64,000 bases of DNA from Dietzia timorensis. Its GTDB lineage: Bacteria > Actinomycetota > Actinomycetes > Mycobacteriales > Mycobacteriaceae. The notes under the pieces were generated by a model. That model was not told the DNA's origin. It searched no databases and saw nothing but the letters and a program-made list of their open reading frames with translations. Both the position numbers and the translations under genes were made by a program. Below are positions 18,713 through 27,134 of the stretch, in pieces; position 1 is the first letter of the stretch; every line of letters begins with the position of its first letter. Where the stretch lies: NCBI RefSeq assembly GCF_001659785.1, contig NZ_CP015961.1, positions 2,294,001 through 2,358,000 of the forward strand, given 5' to 3'.

Positions 18713-19834
18713 CTACTCTGCGGGAACCGAGACGAGCGCCCGCCGGCGGGCGACGGCGTCGCGCAGCTCGCGTAGCCGCTCGGCGGTCGTGTCCCAGTCG
18801 ATGCACTTATCGGTCACCGACTGCCCGTAGGTGAGCGGCTCGGCGTCGGTGGACTGTGCACCGCCGACGAGGAAACTCTCGACCATGACCCCGTTGACGC
18901 CGGTTTCCCCCGCCGCGATGCGCTCGGCGAGCTCGCCGAGCAGCTCGGCCTGGCGCACGTGGTCCTTACCCGAGTTCGCGTGCGAGGCGTCGACCATCAC
19001 GCCCGGGTTCATCCCCGCCGCGGCGATCTCCTCGCACGCCGCCGACACCGAGGCCGCGTCGGCATTCGGCCCGGCGGTGCCTCCGCGCAGGATCACGTGG
19101 CAATCGGAGTTGCCGGTGGTCTCCACGACGGCGGTCTCGCCATCGCCATTGAGCCCGAAGAAGTGGTGCCCCGAGGCAGCCGAGCGGCAGCCGTCGAGAG
19201 CAACGCCGACCCGGCCGTCGGTGGCGTTCTTGAACCCGATGGGCATGGACACGCCGCTGGCGAGCTGGCGGTGCACCTGGCTCTCGGTCGTCCGCGCACC
19301 GATCGCGCCCCACGACACGGCGTCGGCGATGTACTGCGGGCTATTGGGCTCGAGGAATTCGCATCCGACCGGCAGTCCGAGCGCGAGCACGTCGGTGAGC
19401 AGCTTGCGCGCCACGCGCAGCCCGCGCGCGATGTCGTAGGTGCCGTCCATGTCGGGGTCGTTGATGAGCCCCTTCCAGCCGACGGTGGTGCGCGGCTTCT
19501 CGAAGTACACGCGCATCACGATGTGGAGCTGGTCGGACAGCTCGGACGCGAGCGGGGCCAACCGGCGGGCGTAGTCGAGCGCGGCCTCGGGATCGTGCAC
19601 CGAGCACGGCCCGACGACCACGAGCAAACGGTCGTCGCGCCCGGCGAGGATATCGGCGGCGCCGCGGCGCCCATCCTCGACGACCTCGACGGCCATATCC
19701 GACAGCGGGTATTCCGAGCGCACCTGGCGCGGCGAGGGCAGCGGGTGGAACTTGACCACGCGGCGGTCGTCGGTGGGTCCGTCCGCCCGCGTGTCGCTGC
19801 CGGGTTGGGTGCCGGGATGTTCTTCTGTGCTCAT
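18713..19834 (-). CDS. aroG: 3-deoxy-7-phosphoheptulonate (DAHP) synthase, class I
   Basis: 373 residues from ATG 19834; the in-frame upstream extension crosses the attenuator and is rejected. It condenses phosphoenolpyruvate and erythrose 4-phosphate, the entry step to aromatic amino acids. The class I (AroF/AroG/AroH) motifs VVGPCSVHDPEAALDYA, YFEKPRTTVGWKGLINDP, GARTTESQVHRQLASG, and GVMVDASHANSGKDH are present. The enzyme is called aroF or aroG in different species. The leader at 19930-20048 shows how it is regulated: a short peptide with Tyr-Trp-Phe codons followed by a terminator. Confidence 0.96.
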   Translation of the reverse strand: MSTEEHPGTQPGSDTRADGPTDDRRVVKFHPLPSPRQVRSEYPLSDMAVEVVEDGRRGAADILAGRDDRLLVVVGPCSVHDPEAALDYARRLAPLASELSDQLHIVMRVYFEKPRTTVGWKGLINDPDMDGTYDIARGLRVARKLLTDVLALGLPVGCEFLEPNSPQYIADAVSWGAIGARTTESQVHRQLASGVSMPIGFKNATDGRVGVALDGCRSAASGHHFFGLNGDGETAVVETTGNSDCHVILRGGTAGPNADAASVSAACEEIAAAGMNPGVMVDASHANSGKDHVRQAELLGELAERIAAGETGVNGVMVESFLVGGAQSTDAEPLTYGQSVTDKCIDWDTTAERLRELRDAVARRRALVSVPAE

Positions 19835-19883
19835 CGGTGTGTCTTCCTCTTCGGGGTCATCTGGCGTGGCTGAAAGAGCCTGC

Positions 19884-19922
19884 GCCCCGGGGGCATCAGC
19901 CGAAAAGCGAAAAGCCCGGGGC
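19884..19922 (-). promoter_or_regulatory. GC-rich hairpin between attenuator terminator and aroG start
   Basis: GCCCCGGG at 19884-19891 pairs exactly with CCCGGGGC at 19915-19922 around a loop of 23 bases. It sits in the aroG leader downstream of the terminator and about 50 bases before the start codon. It may shape translation of read-through transcripts or be incidental. Confidence 0.45.
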
Positions 19923-19925
19923 AAC

Positions 19926-19959
19926 AAAAAAGCGACGACCTGTGGACAGGCCATCGCTT
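19926..19959 (-). terminator. Rho-independent terminator of the aroG attenuator
   Basis: On the minus strand AAGCGA, a small internal bulge, CCTGT, loop CC, ACAGG, bulge and TCGCTT make a hairpin followed immediately by a run of T (TTTTTT in total). It lies between the aromatic leader peptide and aroG, which is diagnostic of transcription attenuation. Confidence 0.85.
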
Positions 19960-20048
19960 CCGGCTCCGGGCGTTACGCGCTAGGCAGTGCAACTAGCGGC
20001 GGCTCCACCCGGAGCCCCGCTAAACCAATACCTGCGCGCGTTCAACAC
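19930..20048 (-). promoter_or_regulatory. Aromatic-amino-acid attenuator leader of aroG
   Basis: The region contains, in transcription order, a leader peptide (20048-19980), alternative pairing segments and a terminator (19959-19926). GGCTCCGGG (minus strand, 20016-20008) can pair locally with GGAGCC at 20006-20001, or with CCCGGAGCC at 19970-19962 just before the terminator. Ribosome position over the Tyr-Trp-Phe codons should choose between them. Attenuation upstream of a DAHP synthase gene is known from Corynebacterium glutamicum; the detailed switch here is inferred and no folding energy was computed. Confidence 0.78.
19980..20048 (-). CDS. Leader peptide with Tyr-Trp-Phe in tandem
   Basis: A 22-residue frame from GTG 20048 to TAG 19980. 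It begins MLNARRYWFSG and ends AAASCTA. Residues 7-9 are Tyr, Trp and Phe, one codon for each aromatic amino acid. The frame ends just before the pairing segments and terminator that precede aroG. Shortage of any charged aromatic tRNA should stall the ribosome at the same place. The ribosome site is weak and the exact start codon is uncertain; the aromatic cluster and downstream terminator are the main evidence. Confidence 0.75.
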   Translation of the reverse strand: MLNARRYWFSGAPGGAAASCTA

Positions 20049-20187
20049 GCCACGAACGTAGCACAACTTGCGCTCGCCGCACCACCCCGCGCTCCCGCGC
20101 CGTGGCAACACCCGTCCCAGATCTCGGGACTCAAATCGCACCCTCGCAGGTGGGAGGCCTCGCGAATGTCGGCGGAGGAACGCCGAA

Positions 20188-20499
20188 TTACCGGTCGCCG
20201 GGCTGCGGAATATCTCCGTCGTCATCGGCGTCGGTGACGACCCCGGAGCGGTCGGTGCCCTCGTCGACGAGCTGATCGGCCTCCGGATCCTCCGGGTCGA
20301 ACGAGTCGGGAAGGTTCTTGAGCCGGGAATTCATGTTCCACACGAGCGCGACGGTGACGATGAGCAGTAACAGCACGACCGGGATGCCGATCGGCGAGGC
20401 CTTACCGAATTCGGCGCCCTCGGGCGGCTCCGGCTCGGCTTGCGCGAGGATCGTCGCGCCCTGGTACACCGCGAGCTGCGCGTCTAGCAGTCCCGGCAT
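20188..20499 (-). CDS. Small single-pass membrane protein encoded after mca
   Basis: 103 residues from ATG 20499, overlapping the mca stop by one base (TGATG), which indicates translational coupling. An outer N-terminus of about 38 residues is followed by one membrane segment (IGIPVVLLLLIVTVALVW) and an acidic tail (PDSFDPEDPEADQ, DADDDGDIPQPGDR). A small membrane protein at this position after mca is also found in mycobacteria (Rv1083 position). Its job is unknown; coupling suggests a link with mycothiol-dependent detoxification, but that is inference. Confidence 0.8.
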   Translation of the reverse strand: MPGLLDAQLAVYQGATILAQAEPEPPEGAEFGKASPIGIPVVLLLLIVTVALVWNMNSRLKNLPDSFDPEDPEADQLVDEGTDRSGVVTDADDDGDIPQPGDR

Positions 20500-21404
20500 C
20501 AAATGCTCCACTCCGGCTCATTGCCCTGGACACCATTGAAGAGGTCGTCCTCGAAGTCCGGTTCGCCGTAGTCGGGCAGATCCAGGCGGGTGCGGGCGAG
20601 CTCGAACTCCTCGGTCGGCCACACGTTGCGCTGCACGTCGAGCGGGACACGGAAGAACATTCCCGTCGGATCGATCTGCGTGGCGTGCGCGAGCAGCGCG
20701 TCGTCGCGCTGGCGGAAGTATTCGCCGCAGGGCACGCGCGTGGTGACCCGGTCCATGATGTCCTTGGTCCCGCGTTCCTCGGCGCGCTTGAACCAGTCCT
20801 CGAACGGGTGCTCGCCGGTGAGCTTGTACGTCGCCTCGTCGAGCAGCTTGAACCGTGAGAGCAGGAAGCCATGCGTGTAGTACAGCTTCTGCACCGGCCA
20901 TGCCTCGCCGAGCTCCGGGTGATATTCGGGGTCCGCCGCCGCATCGTAGGCCGCCATCGAGATCTTGTGCACCTGGATGTGGTCGGGGTGCGGGTAGCCC
21001 CCGTTCTCGTCGTAGGTTATGACGACGTGCGGACGGAATTCCCGGATGATCCGCACGAGCTTCTGCGTGGGGACATCGGGGTCGAGCGTCGCGAAGGAGC
21101 CCTCCGGCAGCGCCGGCATCGGATCGCCTTCGGGAAGGCCGGAATCGACGTAGCCCATCCACAGATGCGAGACGCCGAGCGCGGCGGCGGCGCGAGACAT
21201 CTCCTCGTGGCGCACGGCCGAGATGTTGTCGCGCACCTCCGCGGTGTCCATCGCGGGGTTGAGGATGCTCCCGGCCTCCCCACCGGTCGCGGTGGCCACG
21301 AGCACGTCGTGCCCCTCGGCGACGTAGCGCGCCATGGTTGCTGCGCCCTTCGACGATTCGTCGTCCGGGTGGGCGTGTACCGCCAGCAGGCGCAAGCCTG
21401 GCAT
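20499..21404 (-). CDS. mca: Mycothiol S-conjugate amidase
   Basis: 301 residues from ATG 21404 with AAGGAGC upstream. It cleaves mycothiol S-conjugates to release mercapturic acids for export and glucosaminyl-inositol for recycling. Zinc ligands are His12 and Asp15 in AVHAHPDDES, and His142 in GGYPHPDHIQ. Other signatures are ATATGGEAGSILNP and HEEMSRAAAALGVSHLWMGY. It is distinguished from the related deacetylase MshB by its C-terminal part (FRVPLDVQRNVWPTEEFELA). Divergent from the DUF4307 gene, the arrangement seen across Mycobacteriales. Confidence 0.95.
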   Translation of the reverse strand: MPGLRLLAVHAHPDDESSKGAATMARYVAEGHDVLVATATGGEAGSILNPAMDTAEVRDNISAVRHEEMSRAAAALGVSHLWMGYVDSGLPEGDPMPALPEGSFATLDPDVPTQKLVRIIREFRPHVVITYDENGGYPHPDHIQVHKISMAAYDAAADPEYHPELGEAWPVQKLYYTHGFLLSRFKLLDEATYKLTGEHPFEDWFKRAEERGTKDIMDRVTTRVPCGEYFRQRDDALLAHATQIDPTGMFFRVPLDVQRNVWPTEEFELARTRLDLPDYGEPDFEDDLFNGVQGNEPEWSI

Positions 21405-21550
21405 GTGTGCTCCTTGAAACGTCATGCTGGGACCGCGGATGCGGCCCGTTCAATCGCTGCCCCTTATTCTAGGAAGGTAAACGGTGTCCGCGTCCACCAG
21501 GTGGGTATTTCGCGGCGCGGACGAGGCAAGGAACGAAGGCGGGATTCTCC

Positions 21551-22027
21551 ATGGCCCAGCGTGATCAACCCGGCAAGGGCGGCGGTTCCCCGCACCGCCC
21601 GGAGGGTCGCTACGCGAAGTCTTCCGACAACGTCGGGCTCGTGCCCAGCCGCATCATGGCGGTCATCCTCGCCGTGTTGGCGGTGGCGCTTCTCGTCGCC
21701 GTCGGCGCCTACATCTACGAGCAGTTCACTGCCGAGAAGATCGAGGGCGAGGTCACCGACGCCCAGGTCATCGACGACCATACGGTCTCGGCGACGGCGT
21801 CGATTGATCGCTCCGAGCCGGATCGCGAGGCCTACTGCATTTTCCGTAGCCGTGAATATTCCGGCGCCGAGGTCGGCCGGGCGGAGGTCTACCTGCCGCC
21901 GGGCGAGGAGACGACGAATGCATCGGTCGAATTCTCCACCACGTCCCGCGCCTACGTTTCCGAGCTCTACGGGTGCGCCTACGAGGTCCCGCCCTACCTC
22001 GACCACGAGGCCGCTTCCGGGCAGTAG
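21551..22027 (+). CDS. DUF4307 membrane protein
   Basis: 158 residues from ATG 21551. A basic cytoplasmic lead (RPEGRYAKSSDNVGLVPSR) precedes one membrane segment (IMAVILAVLAVALLVAVGAYIY, residues about 36-57). The outer domain has two cysteines (AYCIFRSREYSG and YGCAYEVPP) that may form a disulfide. The layout and position between mca and greA match the DUF4307 family (Rv1081c in M. tuberculosis). Function unknown. Confidence 0.88.
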   Translation: MAQRDQPGKGGGSPHRPEGRYAKSSDNVGLVPSRIMAVILAVLAVALLVAVGAYIYEQFTAEKIEGEVTDAQVIDDHTVSATASIDRSEPDREAYCIFRSREYSGAEVGRAEVYLPPGEETTNASVEFSTTSRAYVSELYGCAYEVPPYLDHEAASGQ

Positions 22028-22191
22028 CCCGGCACTATCCTGGGATGGCGTCGAGCGCGACGCGCTTACCTGCACCTGTGTTAGAATTCCTCTCGCTGCA
22101 CGGACCTGCGCCAGTCGCCGGCCGTGCATTTCCATATACCGGCCGCCCTGCCGCCGGCATCTAGTCAACTCACCATTTGAGGGAGGCCACA

Positions 22192-22683
22192 ATGACTGAA
22201 GGCCAGACCTGGCTCACTCAGGAGTCCTACGACAAGCTTTCGGCCGAGAAGGAAGCGCTCATCGCGAACCGTCCGGTCATCGCCGCCGAGATCAACGAGC
22301 GGCGCGAAGAGGGCGACCTCAAGGAGAACGGCGGCTACCACGCCGCGCGCGAGCAGCAGGGGCAGGAAGAGGCGCGCATCCGCCAGCTCGACGAGCTGCT
22401 GTCGAATGCGACGATCGGCGAGGCCCCGACCGAGTCGGGCGTCGCCCATGTCGGCTCGGTTGTCCGCGTCTACTTCGATGGCGACGAGGACGACAAGGAA
22501 ACGTTCCTCATCGCCACCCGCGAGGAGGGGTCGTCGAAGGCAGACCTCGAGACGTTCTCCCCCGATTCGCCGATCGGCCAGGCCGTCCTCGGCGCCAAGT
22601 CCGGCGACACGGTTGAGTACCCGGCGCCCAACGGTTCGATGATCAAGGTCACGATCGTCACCGCGGAGCCCTACAAGGCATAG
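22192..22683 (+). CDS. greA: Transcription elongation factor GreA
   Basis: 163 residues from ATG 22192 with GGGAGG upstream. GreA rescues backtracked RNA polymerase by promoting transcript cleavage. The N-terminal coiled coil carries the acidic tip ([20 protein letters not shown]), where the Asp and Glu residues hold the catalytic magnesium. The C-terminal FKBP-like domain has the usual [22 protein letters not shown] perfect GCGCCCC/GGGGCGC hairpin and then a strong terminator follow. Confidence 0.97.
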   Translation: MTEGQTWLTQESYDKLSAEKEALIANRPVIAAEINERREEGDLKENGGYHAAREQQGQEEARIRQLDELLSNATIGEAPTESGVAHVGSVVRVYFDGDEDDKETFLIATREEGSSKADLETFSPDSPIGQAVLGAKSGDTVEYPAPNGSMIKVTIVTAEPYKA

Positions 22684-22728
22684 TCCGACCGCGCCCCGAC
22701 CGGGGCGCGCGATCTGGTCGACGAAACA

Positions 22729-22758
22729 CGGCACCCGCCGCGAGCGGGTGCCGTTTTT
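22729..22758 (+). terminator. Rho-independent terminator of greA
   Basis: CGGCACCCGC (22729-22738) pairs perfectly with GCGGGTGCCG (22744-22753), a five-base loop between, followed by TTTTT. Confidence 0.92.
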
Positions 22759-22842
22759 GCGCCGTCATGCGCTATGGTTCTCGGGGTGAAACGTGAGGTC
22801 GGCGGCCGTTGGGGGCGCGCTGTGGTGAGGAGGTAAATCACC

Positions 22843-24756
22843 GTGACCCAGGGGATTTCGACACATCGGCGAAATAATGCACTGGACGGGCTGCGCGCTA
22901 TCGCAGTCGTGTCCGTGTTCGCTTTTCACCTGTTTCCCGCCTCGGTTCCCGGCGGGTACCTCGGCGTCGATATCTTCTTCGTTCTCTCCGGCTTCCTCAT
23001 CACTTCGTTGTTGTTGCGGGAGAAGACTGTTGACGGCGAGGTGTCGCTGAAGAACTTCTGGCTCCGCCGTGCCCGTCGGATCCTCCCCGCAGCTTTTTCG
23101 GTGATGGCGGCCAGTTGCGCGGCAGCGCTGTTGGTCAGCGCCGACCTCCGTGTCGGGCTGTGGCAACAGGTGCTCGGAATCCTCACCTTCACCACCAACT
23201 GGGTACAGATAGCGACCGAAACCAGCTATTTCGAATCGCAGATCCCGCAGTTGTTCCTCCATTACTGGTCGCTGGCGATCGAGGAACAGTTCTACCTCGT
23301 ATGGCCGCTCGTGCTGCTCGGGCTGCTGTGGCTGGTGCGCCGCATGCCGATGCGCCGCACCGCGCTCGCGGTGGTCATTTTCGCCCTCGCGGTCGGCTCG
23401 GCCGCGCTCATGTGGGCCGGGTACACCGAGGGAACGGACTCCTCGCCGATCTATTTCGGCACGCACACCCACGCGTTCGGCCTCCTCATCGGCGCGGCCC
23501 TCGCCGTCGTCACCAGCTCGCAGAACACCTCGAAGCTCGCCTCCCGCTGGACCGGGGACGCGTTCCCATGGCGCACGGACGCTGCATGGACCCTCGCGTC
23601 CAGCATCGCCGGAGTGGTCATCGTCGCCGCGTTCTTCCTCATGAACGACAAGGACGCGCTTGCCTACCAGGGCGGGATCTTCGTGATCTGCCTCGCTACT
23701 GCGGTGCTCATCGCCGCGGCCGCTCTGGGCCGGGGCGCGCTCACCGCGCCGCTGTCGCACCCGGCGATGGTGTGGGTCGGGCGCCGCTCGTACTCGATGT
23801 ATCTGTGGCACTGGCCGGTGTTCGTCATCGCCGGGCAGCTGTTCGACGACAACCCCGAGCAGGCGCAGTCCGGCTTCGTCGCGGTGCTCACCATCGCGGT
23901 CGTCACCCTCCTGAGCCACCTGAGCTACGTCTGGATCGAGTTGCCGTTCCAGCGCTACGGCTACGGCGGGGTGGCTCAGCTCGTCCGGCGTCAGGACACC
24001 GAACCCAAGCCGGTGACCGCGCGCGCCGCCGCCAAGGCCGCGCCGCCGGTCAAGAGCCGACTGCTCCCGGTCGGCGCGACGGCGCTCACCGCGGCAATGG
24101 TTGTGCTCACCGGGATCGGTGCGTACTCGGTGACCACGGCCCCGCAGAAGACGTCGATCGAGGAACAGCTCGAGGCCGCCGGCGGCCAGTCCGCGTCCGC
24201 CTCGGCTGCCAACGAGATGGAGCTTCCGCCGGAGCCGCAGCCGTTGCCCGCCGGCACCGACATCTCGGTGATCGGCGATTCGGTGGCGCTCGGTTCGACA
24301 GAGGCCTTTACGCGGGCGTTCCCCGGGATGGATCCCGCACAGGTCAACGCCGAGGTCTCGCGCAGCCTCATCGCCGTCCCCGGGATCCTGCAGGAGCTCT
24401 CCGCCGCCGGTGTGGAGCGCGACGTCATCATCGTGGCGATGGGCGCGAATGGCCCCGCCGGCTCCGAATACATCGACGCGATCATGGACGAGATCGGCCC
24501 GGACCGGCTCGTCGTGGTGATGAACGCGCACTCGTCGCTCCCGGTCAACGCGGACATCAACGCCGGTATCGCCGAGTCTGTCGCGAACCACCCCAACGCC
24601 GAGGTCGGCGACTGGGATGCCGCGATCTCCGAACGGCCGGATCTGCTCGCGGCGGACAACGTCCACCCGGCGGGCGAGGAGGGCCGCGACCTGTACGCAC
24701 AGGTGGCGAAATCGGCACTGCAGCGGCTCGTCGATCGCCAGGCGGCCGCCGGATGA
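22843..24756 (+). CDS. Membrane O-acyltransferase with C-terminal SGNH domain
   Basis: 637 residues from GTG 22843 behind GAGGAGGTAA. Residues 1-385 form the acyltransferase-3 membrane domain: NALDGLRAIAVVSVFAFHLF, FFVLSGFLITSLLL, and HYWSLAIEEQFYLVWPLV with the catalytic-type His. About ten or eleven membrane segments follow, and a further one (about residues 405-430) leads outside. The outer part is an SGNH esterase fold: DISVIGDSVALGS (Ser block I), MGANGP, and DNVHPAGEEG (Asp/His). Relatives of this fused kind acetylate cell-wall sugars or lipids. Substrate not readable here; in corynebacteria, candidates include peptidoglycan, arabinogalactan and trehalose mycolates. Confidence 0.88.
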   Translation: MTQGISTHRRNNALDGLRAIAVVSVFAFHLFPASVPGGYLGVDIFFVLSGFLITSLLLREKTVDGEVSLKNFWLRRARRILPAAFSVMAASCAAALLVSADLRVGLWQQVLGILTFTTNWVQIATETSYFESQIPQLFLHYWSLAIEEQFYLVWPLVLLGLLWLVRRMPMRRTALAVVIFALAVGSAALMWAGYTEGTDSSPIYFGTHTHAFGLLIGAALAVVTSSQNTSKLASRWTGDAFPWRTDAAWTLASSIAGVVIVAAFFLMNDKDALAYQGGIFVICLATAVLIAAAALGRGALTAPLSHPAMVWVGRRSYSMYLWHWPVFVIAGQLFDDNPEQAQSGFVAVLTIAVVTLLSHLSYVWIELPFQRYGYGGVAQLVRRQDTEPKPVTARAAAKAAPPVKSRLLPVGATALTAAMVVLTGIGAYSVTTAPQKTSIEEQLEAAGGQSASASAANEMELPPEPQPLPAGTDISVIGDSVALGSTEAFTRAFPGMDPAQVNAEVSRSLIAVPGILQELSAAGVERDVIIVAMGANGPAGSEYIDAIMDEIGPDRLVVVMNAHSSLPVNADINAGIAESVANHPNAEVGDWDAAISERPDLLAADNVHPAGEEGRDLYAQVAKSALQRLVDRQAAAG

Positions 24757-24868
24757 TCAACTAATACCTACCGGTGGGCGCGCCCCTGGTAACTTCGACA
24801 TATGACGGAGGCGTGCGCCCACTGCGCTGCGCACCATCCTTATACGTAAGAACCGAGGTTTACTTTTC

Positions 24869-27121
24869 GTGACTCAAGGTGCACATGAACGTCCGACAGG
24901 TCCCGCTCCCGAGATCGAGACCGCAGCGTGGCAGGTACTCGGCCCTGCCCTGCGCATCGGCCAGTCGGCATTCGAGCCGGACCTCTATACGTTCACACCC
25001 GAGGTCGCCGAAGAACTGATCCGCCTGCTCGACGCCGAACCGGCCGAACAACCGCAGGATGCCGGTGCCGCGAAGAACGCCGACGTGCTCCGCTCCCCTG
25101 TGATGCAGACCCTGCAGGAGCAGCTCGAGGGCGCGCAGCACCCGGTCATCATCCTCGCCGCCGAGCTGCTCTACATCCAGCAGCTTCCGCTGTCGACGGT
25201 CACCTCGCGGCTCAAGCGGTCACGTGTGGGTGAGGTGCTGTCGTGGACCGAGCCGAAGCTCGCCATCCCCGCGCCGCTGCTCGCAGCGCTCGACGAGAAG
25301 GGCCCGCTCACCGGCGGCCTCGGGTTCAACGTGCAGATCCGCGAGCACCTGCGTTGGCTCGCCTCGTTCATCGTGCACTGGGCGGAGGTCGACGAAGCGA
25401 CTCGTGACGCCGCTCTGTCCGATCCGTGGGAGTTCCAGCGCGTCGCACGGTCGACGCCCGGCGACTGGCGCGCGATTCGCTATTCGCTGCAGTACCTCGC
25501 GTGGCCGGCGTTCTTCCAGCCCATCGTCAAGCACGAGCACAAGACGAAGATCCGTGACGCCTTCGCCGATCTCATCGGCGGCCCCTCCGGCATCGACGAG
25601 CTCGATATCGACCAGGACCTGCATCGCATCGGCGAGCAGCTCGCCTCGCAGATGGGTGGCAGCGTCGACTGGTACCGCGGACAGGTGGCCCAGCGCTGGC
25701 AGCGCTACCAAAACGACCACTCGCGCCGCGCCTGGCTCGTCCGTCCCGGCCGCGCGGGCGCGCAGACCGCCGCGCAGTGGGTCTCGCAGAACCGCATCGC
25801 GGTCCCGGCGACGCACCTGCCGCGCATTCCCGCGCACGCCTCCCGCATGGAGGTCTCGCAGGCCGTCGAGCAGGGCTATCCGCACCACGATTACCAGGCG
25901 CGGTTCCAGCTCACCGCGGAGATCTTCACGTTCTTGTCGCGGATGAATCCGCAGGACGTCGTCGCCACGATCGCCGGCGGCAAGCTCCACATGGGCACGC
26001 TCACCGACGACCTCGGTTACGTCGATGACGGCGGACAGCAGCTCGAGCGCAGCGTCCGGTGGGTCTCGGCGACGATGGACGTCGATCAGCTCGACAGCCC
26101 GCTGTCCGAACTCATCGCCGAACCCGGTTCGGTCGTCGACCTCACCGACGCGCTCGACCCGCTTCTCGCGTTCATGCACCCCGGCCACCATTCTTCCGAG
26201 GTCGCTCCCGGCGAGGCGCCGGCCGCGGGCAAGATCCCGGAGCTGCCGGAGATCACCGACGAGTTCGCCGACAGCCTGCGCATGTCCCGCAAGGAGCTGC
26301 AGGACTACGTCGATACCTTGCAGTCTCGCCAGCAGATCGTGCTCTACGGTCCTCCGGGCACCGGTAAGACCTACCTCGCGCTGGAGCTCGCGCGCTTCCT
26401 CGCGGGCCCGGACGACCCGTCCCGCGTGCAGCTCGTCCAGTTCCACCCGTCCTACAGCTACGAGGACTTCTTCGAGGGCTACCGGCCGACGCTCACGGAC
26501 GACGGGCAGCCCGCGTTCTCCCTGCAAGCCGGGCCTCTCCGCCGTCAGGCCGCCCGCGCCTCCTCCGAGGCTGGGCGCGGCCACCCGAACTTCCTCATCA
26601 TCGACGAGATGAACCGCGCGGACCTCGCGCGCGTATTCGGCGAGATGTATTTCCTGCTCGAGTACCGCGACCGCACCGTGCTGCCGCAGTACTCGCCGGA
26701 CAATTCTTTCCGCCTGCCGCGCAACCTGTTCATCATCGGCACGATGAACACGGCGGACCGCTCGATCGCCATGGTCGACGCGGCGATCCGCCGTCGCTTC
26801 TCGTTCATCGAGCTGCACCCGGACGAGGCTCCGGTCGCGGGCCTGCTTCGCCGCAAGTTCAAGGCCGAGGGCAAGAACACCGAGCCCGCGGATCTTTTGG
26901 ATGCGCTCAACGCCGAGATCGACGAGGCCGACCGCGACCTGCGCATCGGCCCGTCGTACCTCATGCGCGACGAGGCCCAGACCGACGAGGGGCTGGAGAA
27001 GATCTGGCAGCTCGACCTGCTCCCGCTGCTCGACGAGCACTACTACGGCCGCCTCACGCGGTCGGAGGTGCGCGAGCGTTTCGGCTTGGAGGCGCTGCGC
27101 CGCTCGCTCAAGAAGAAGTAG
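24869..27121 (+). CDS. McrB-like GTPase/AAA+ protein with N-terminal modified-base-reader-like domain
   Basis: 750 residues from GTG 24869. The C-terminal third is the McrB motor: Walker A YGPPGTGKTY at about 494-502, Walker B FLIIDEMNRADLARVFGE, and the McrB hallmark GTMNTADRSIAMVD, with the Arg-rich sensor (AIRRRFSF). Residues about 287-430 (AWLVRPGRAG..., MNPQDVVATIAGGKLHMGTL) resemble the EVE/PUA-like readers that bind modified bases in McrB relatives. Residues 1-285 are helical and unassigned. It is paired with a McrC homologue 14 bases downstream. Motor assignment is strong; the reader domain is an inference from pattern. Confidence 0.85.
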   Translation: MTQGAHERPTGPAPEIETAAWQVLGPALRIGQSAFEPDLYTFTPEVAEELIRLLDAEPAEQPQDAGAAKNADVLRSPVMQTLQEQLEGAQHPVIILAAELLYIQQLPLSTVTSRLKRSRVGEVLSWTEPKLAIPAPLLAALDEKGPLTGGLGFNVQIREHLRWLASFIVHWAEVDEATRDAALSDPWEFQRVARSTPGDWRAIRYSLQYLAWPAFFQPIVKHEHKTKIRDAFADLIGGPSGIDELDIDQDLHRIGEQLASQMGGSVDWYRGQVAQRWQRYQNDHSRRAWLVRPGRAGAQTAAQWVSQNRIAVPATHLPRIPAHASRMEVSQAVEQGYPHHDYQARFQLTAEIFTFLSRMNPQDVVATIAGGKLHMGTLTDDLGYVDDGGQQLERSVRWVSATMDVDQLDSPLSELIAEPGSVVDLTDALDPLLAFMHPGHHSSEVAPGEAPAAGKIPELPEITDEFADSLRMSRKELQDYVDTLQSRQQIVLYGPPGTGKTYLALELARFLAGPDDPSRVQLVQFHPSYSYEDFFEGYRPTLTDDGQPAFSLQAGPLRRQAARASSEAGRGHPNFLIIDEMNRADLARVFGEMYFLLEYRDRTVLPQYSPDNSFRLPRNLFIIGTMNTADRSIAMVDAAIRRRFSFIELHPDEAPVAGLLRRKFKAEGKNTEPADLLDALNAEIDEADRDLRIGPSYLMRDEAQTDEGLEKIWQLDLLPLLDEHYYGRLTRSEVRERFGLEALRRSLKKK

Positions 27122-27134
27122 CGGGGCGCACATA

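Noticed and set aside
22028-22191. Candidate promoter for greA around TTAGAAT near 22082
   Set aside because: A -10-like word exists but no -35 element at proper spacing could be supported.
22765-24666. Minus-strand open frame of about 633 codons opposite the acyltransferase
   Set aside because: Antisense to a well-marked acyltransferase gene and without domains.
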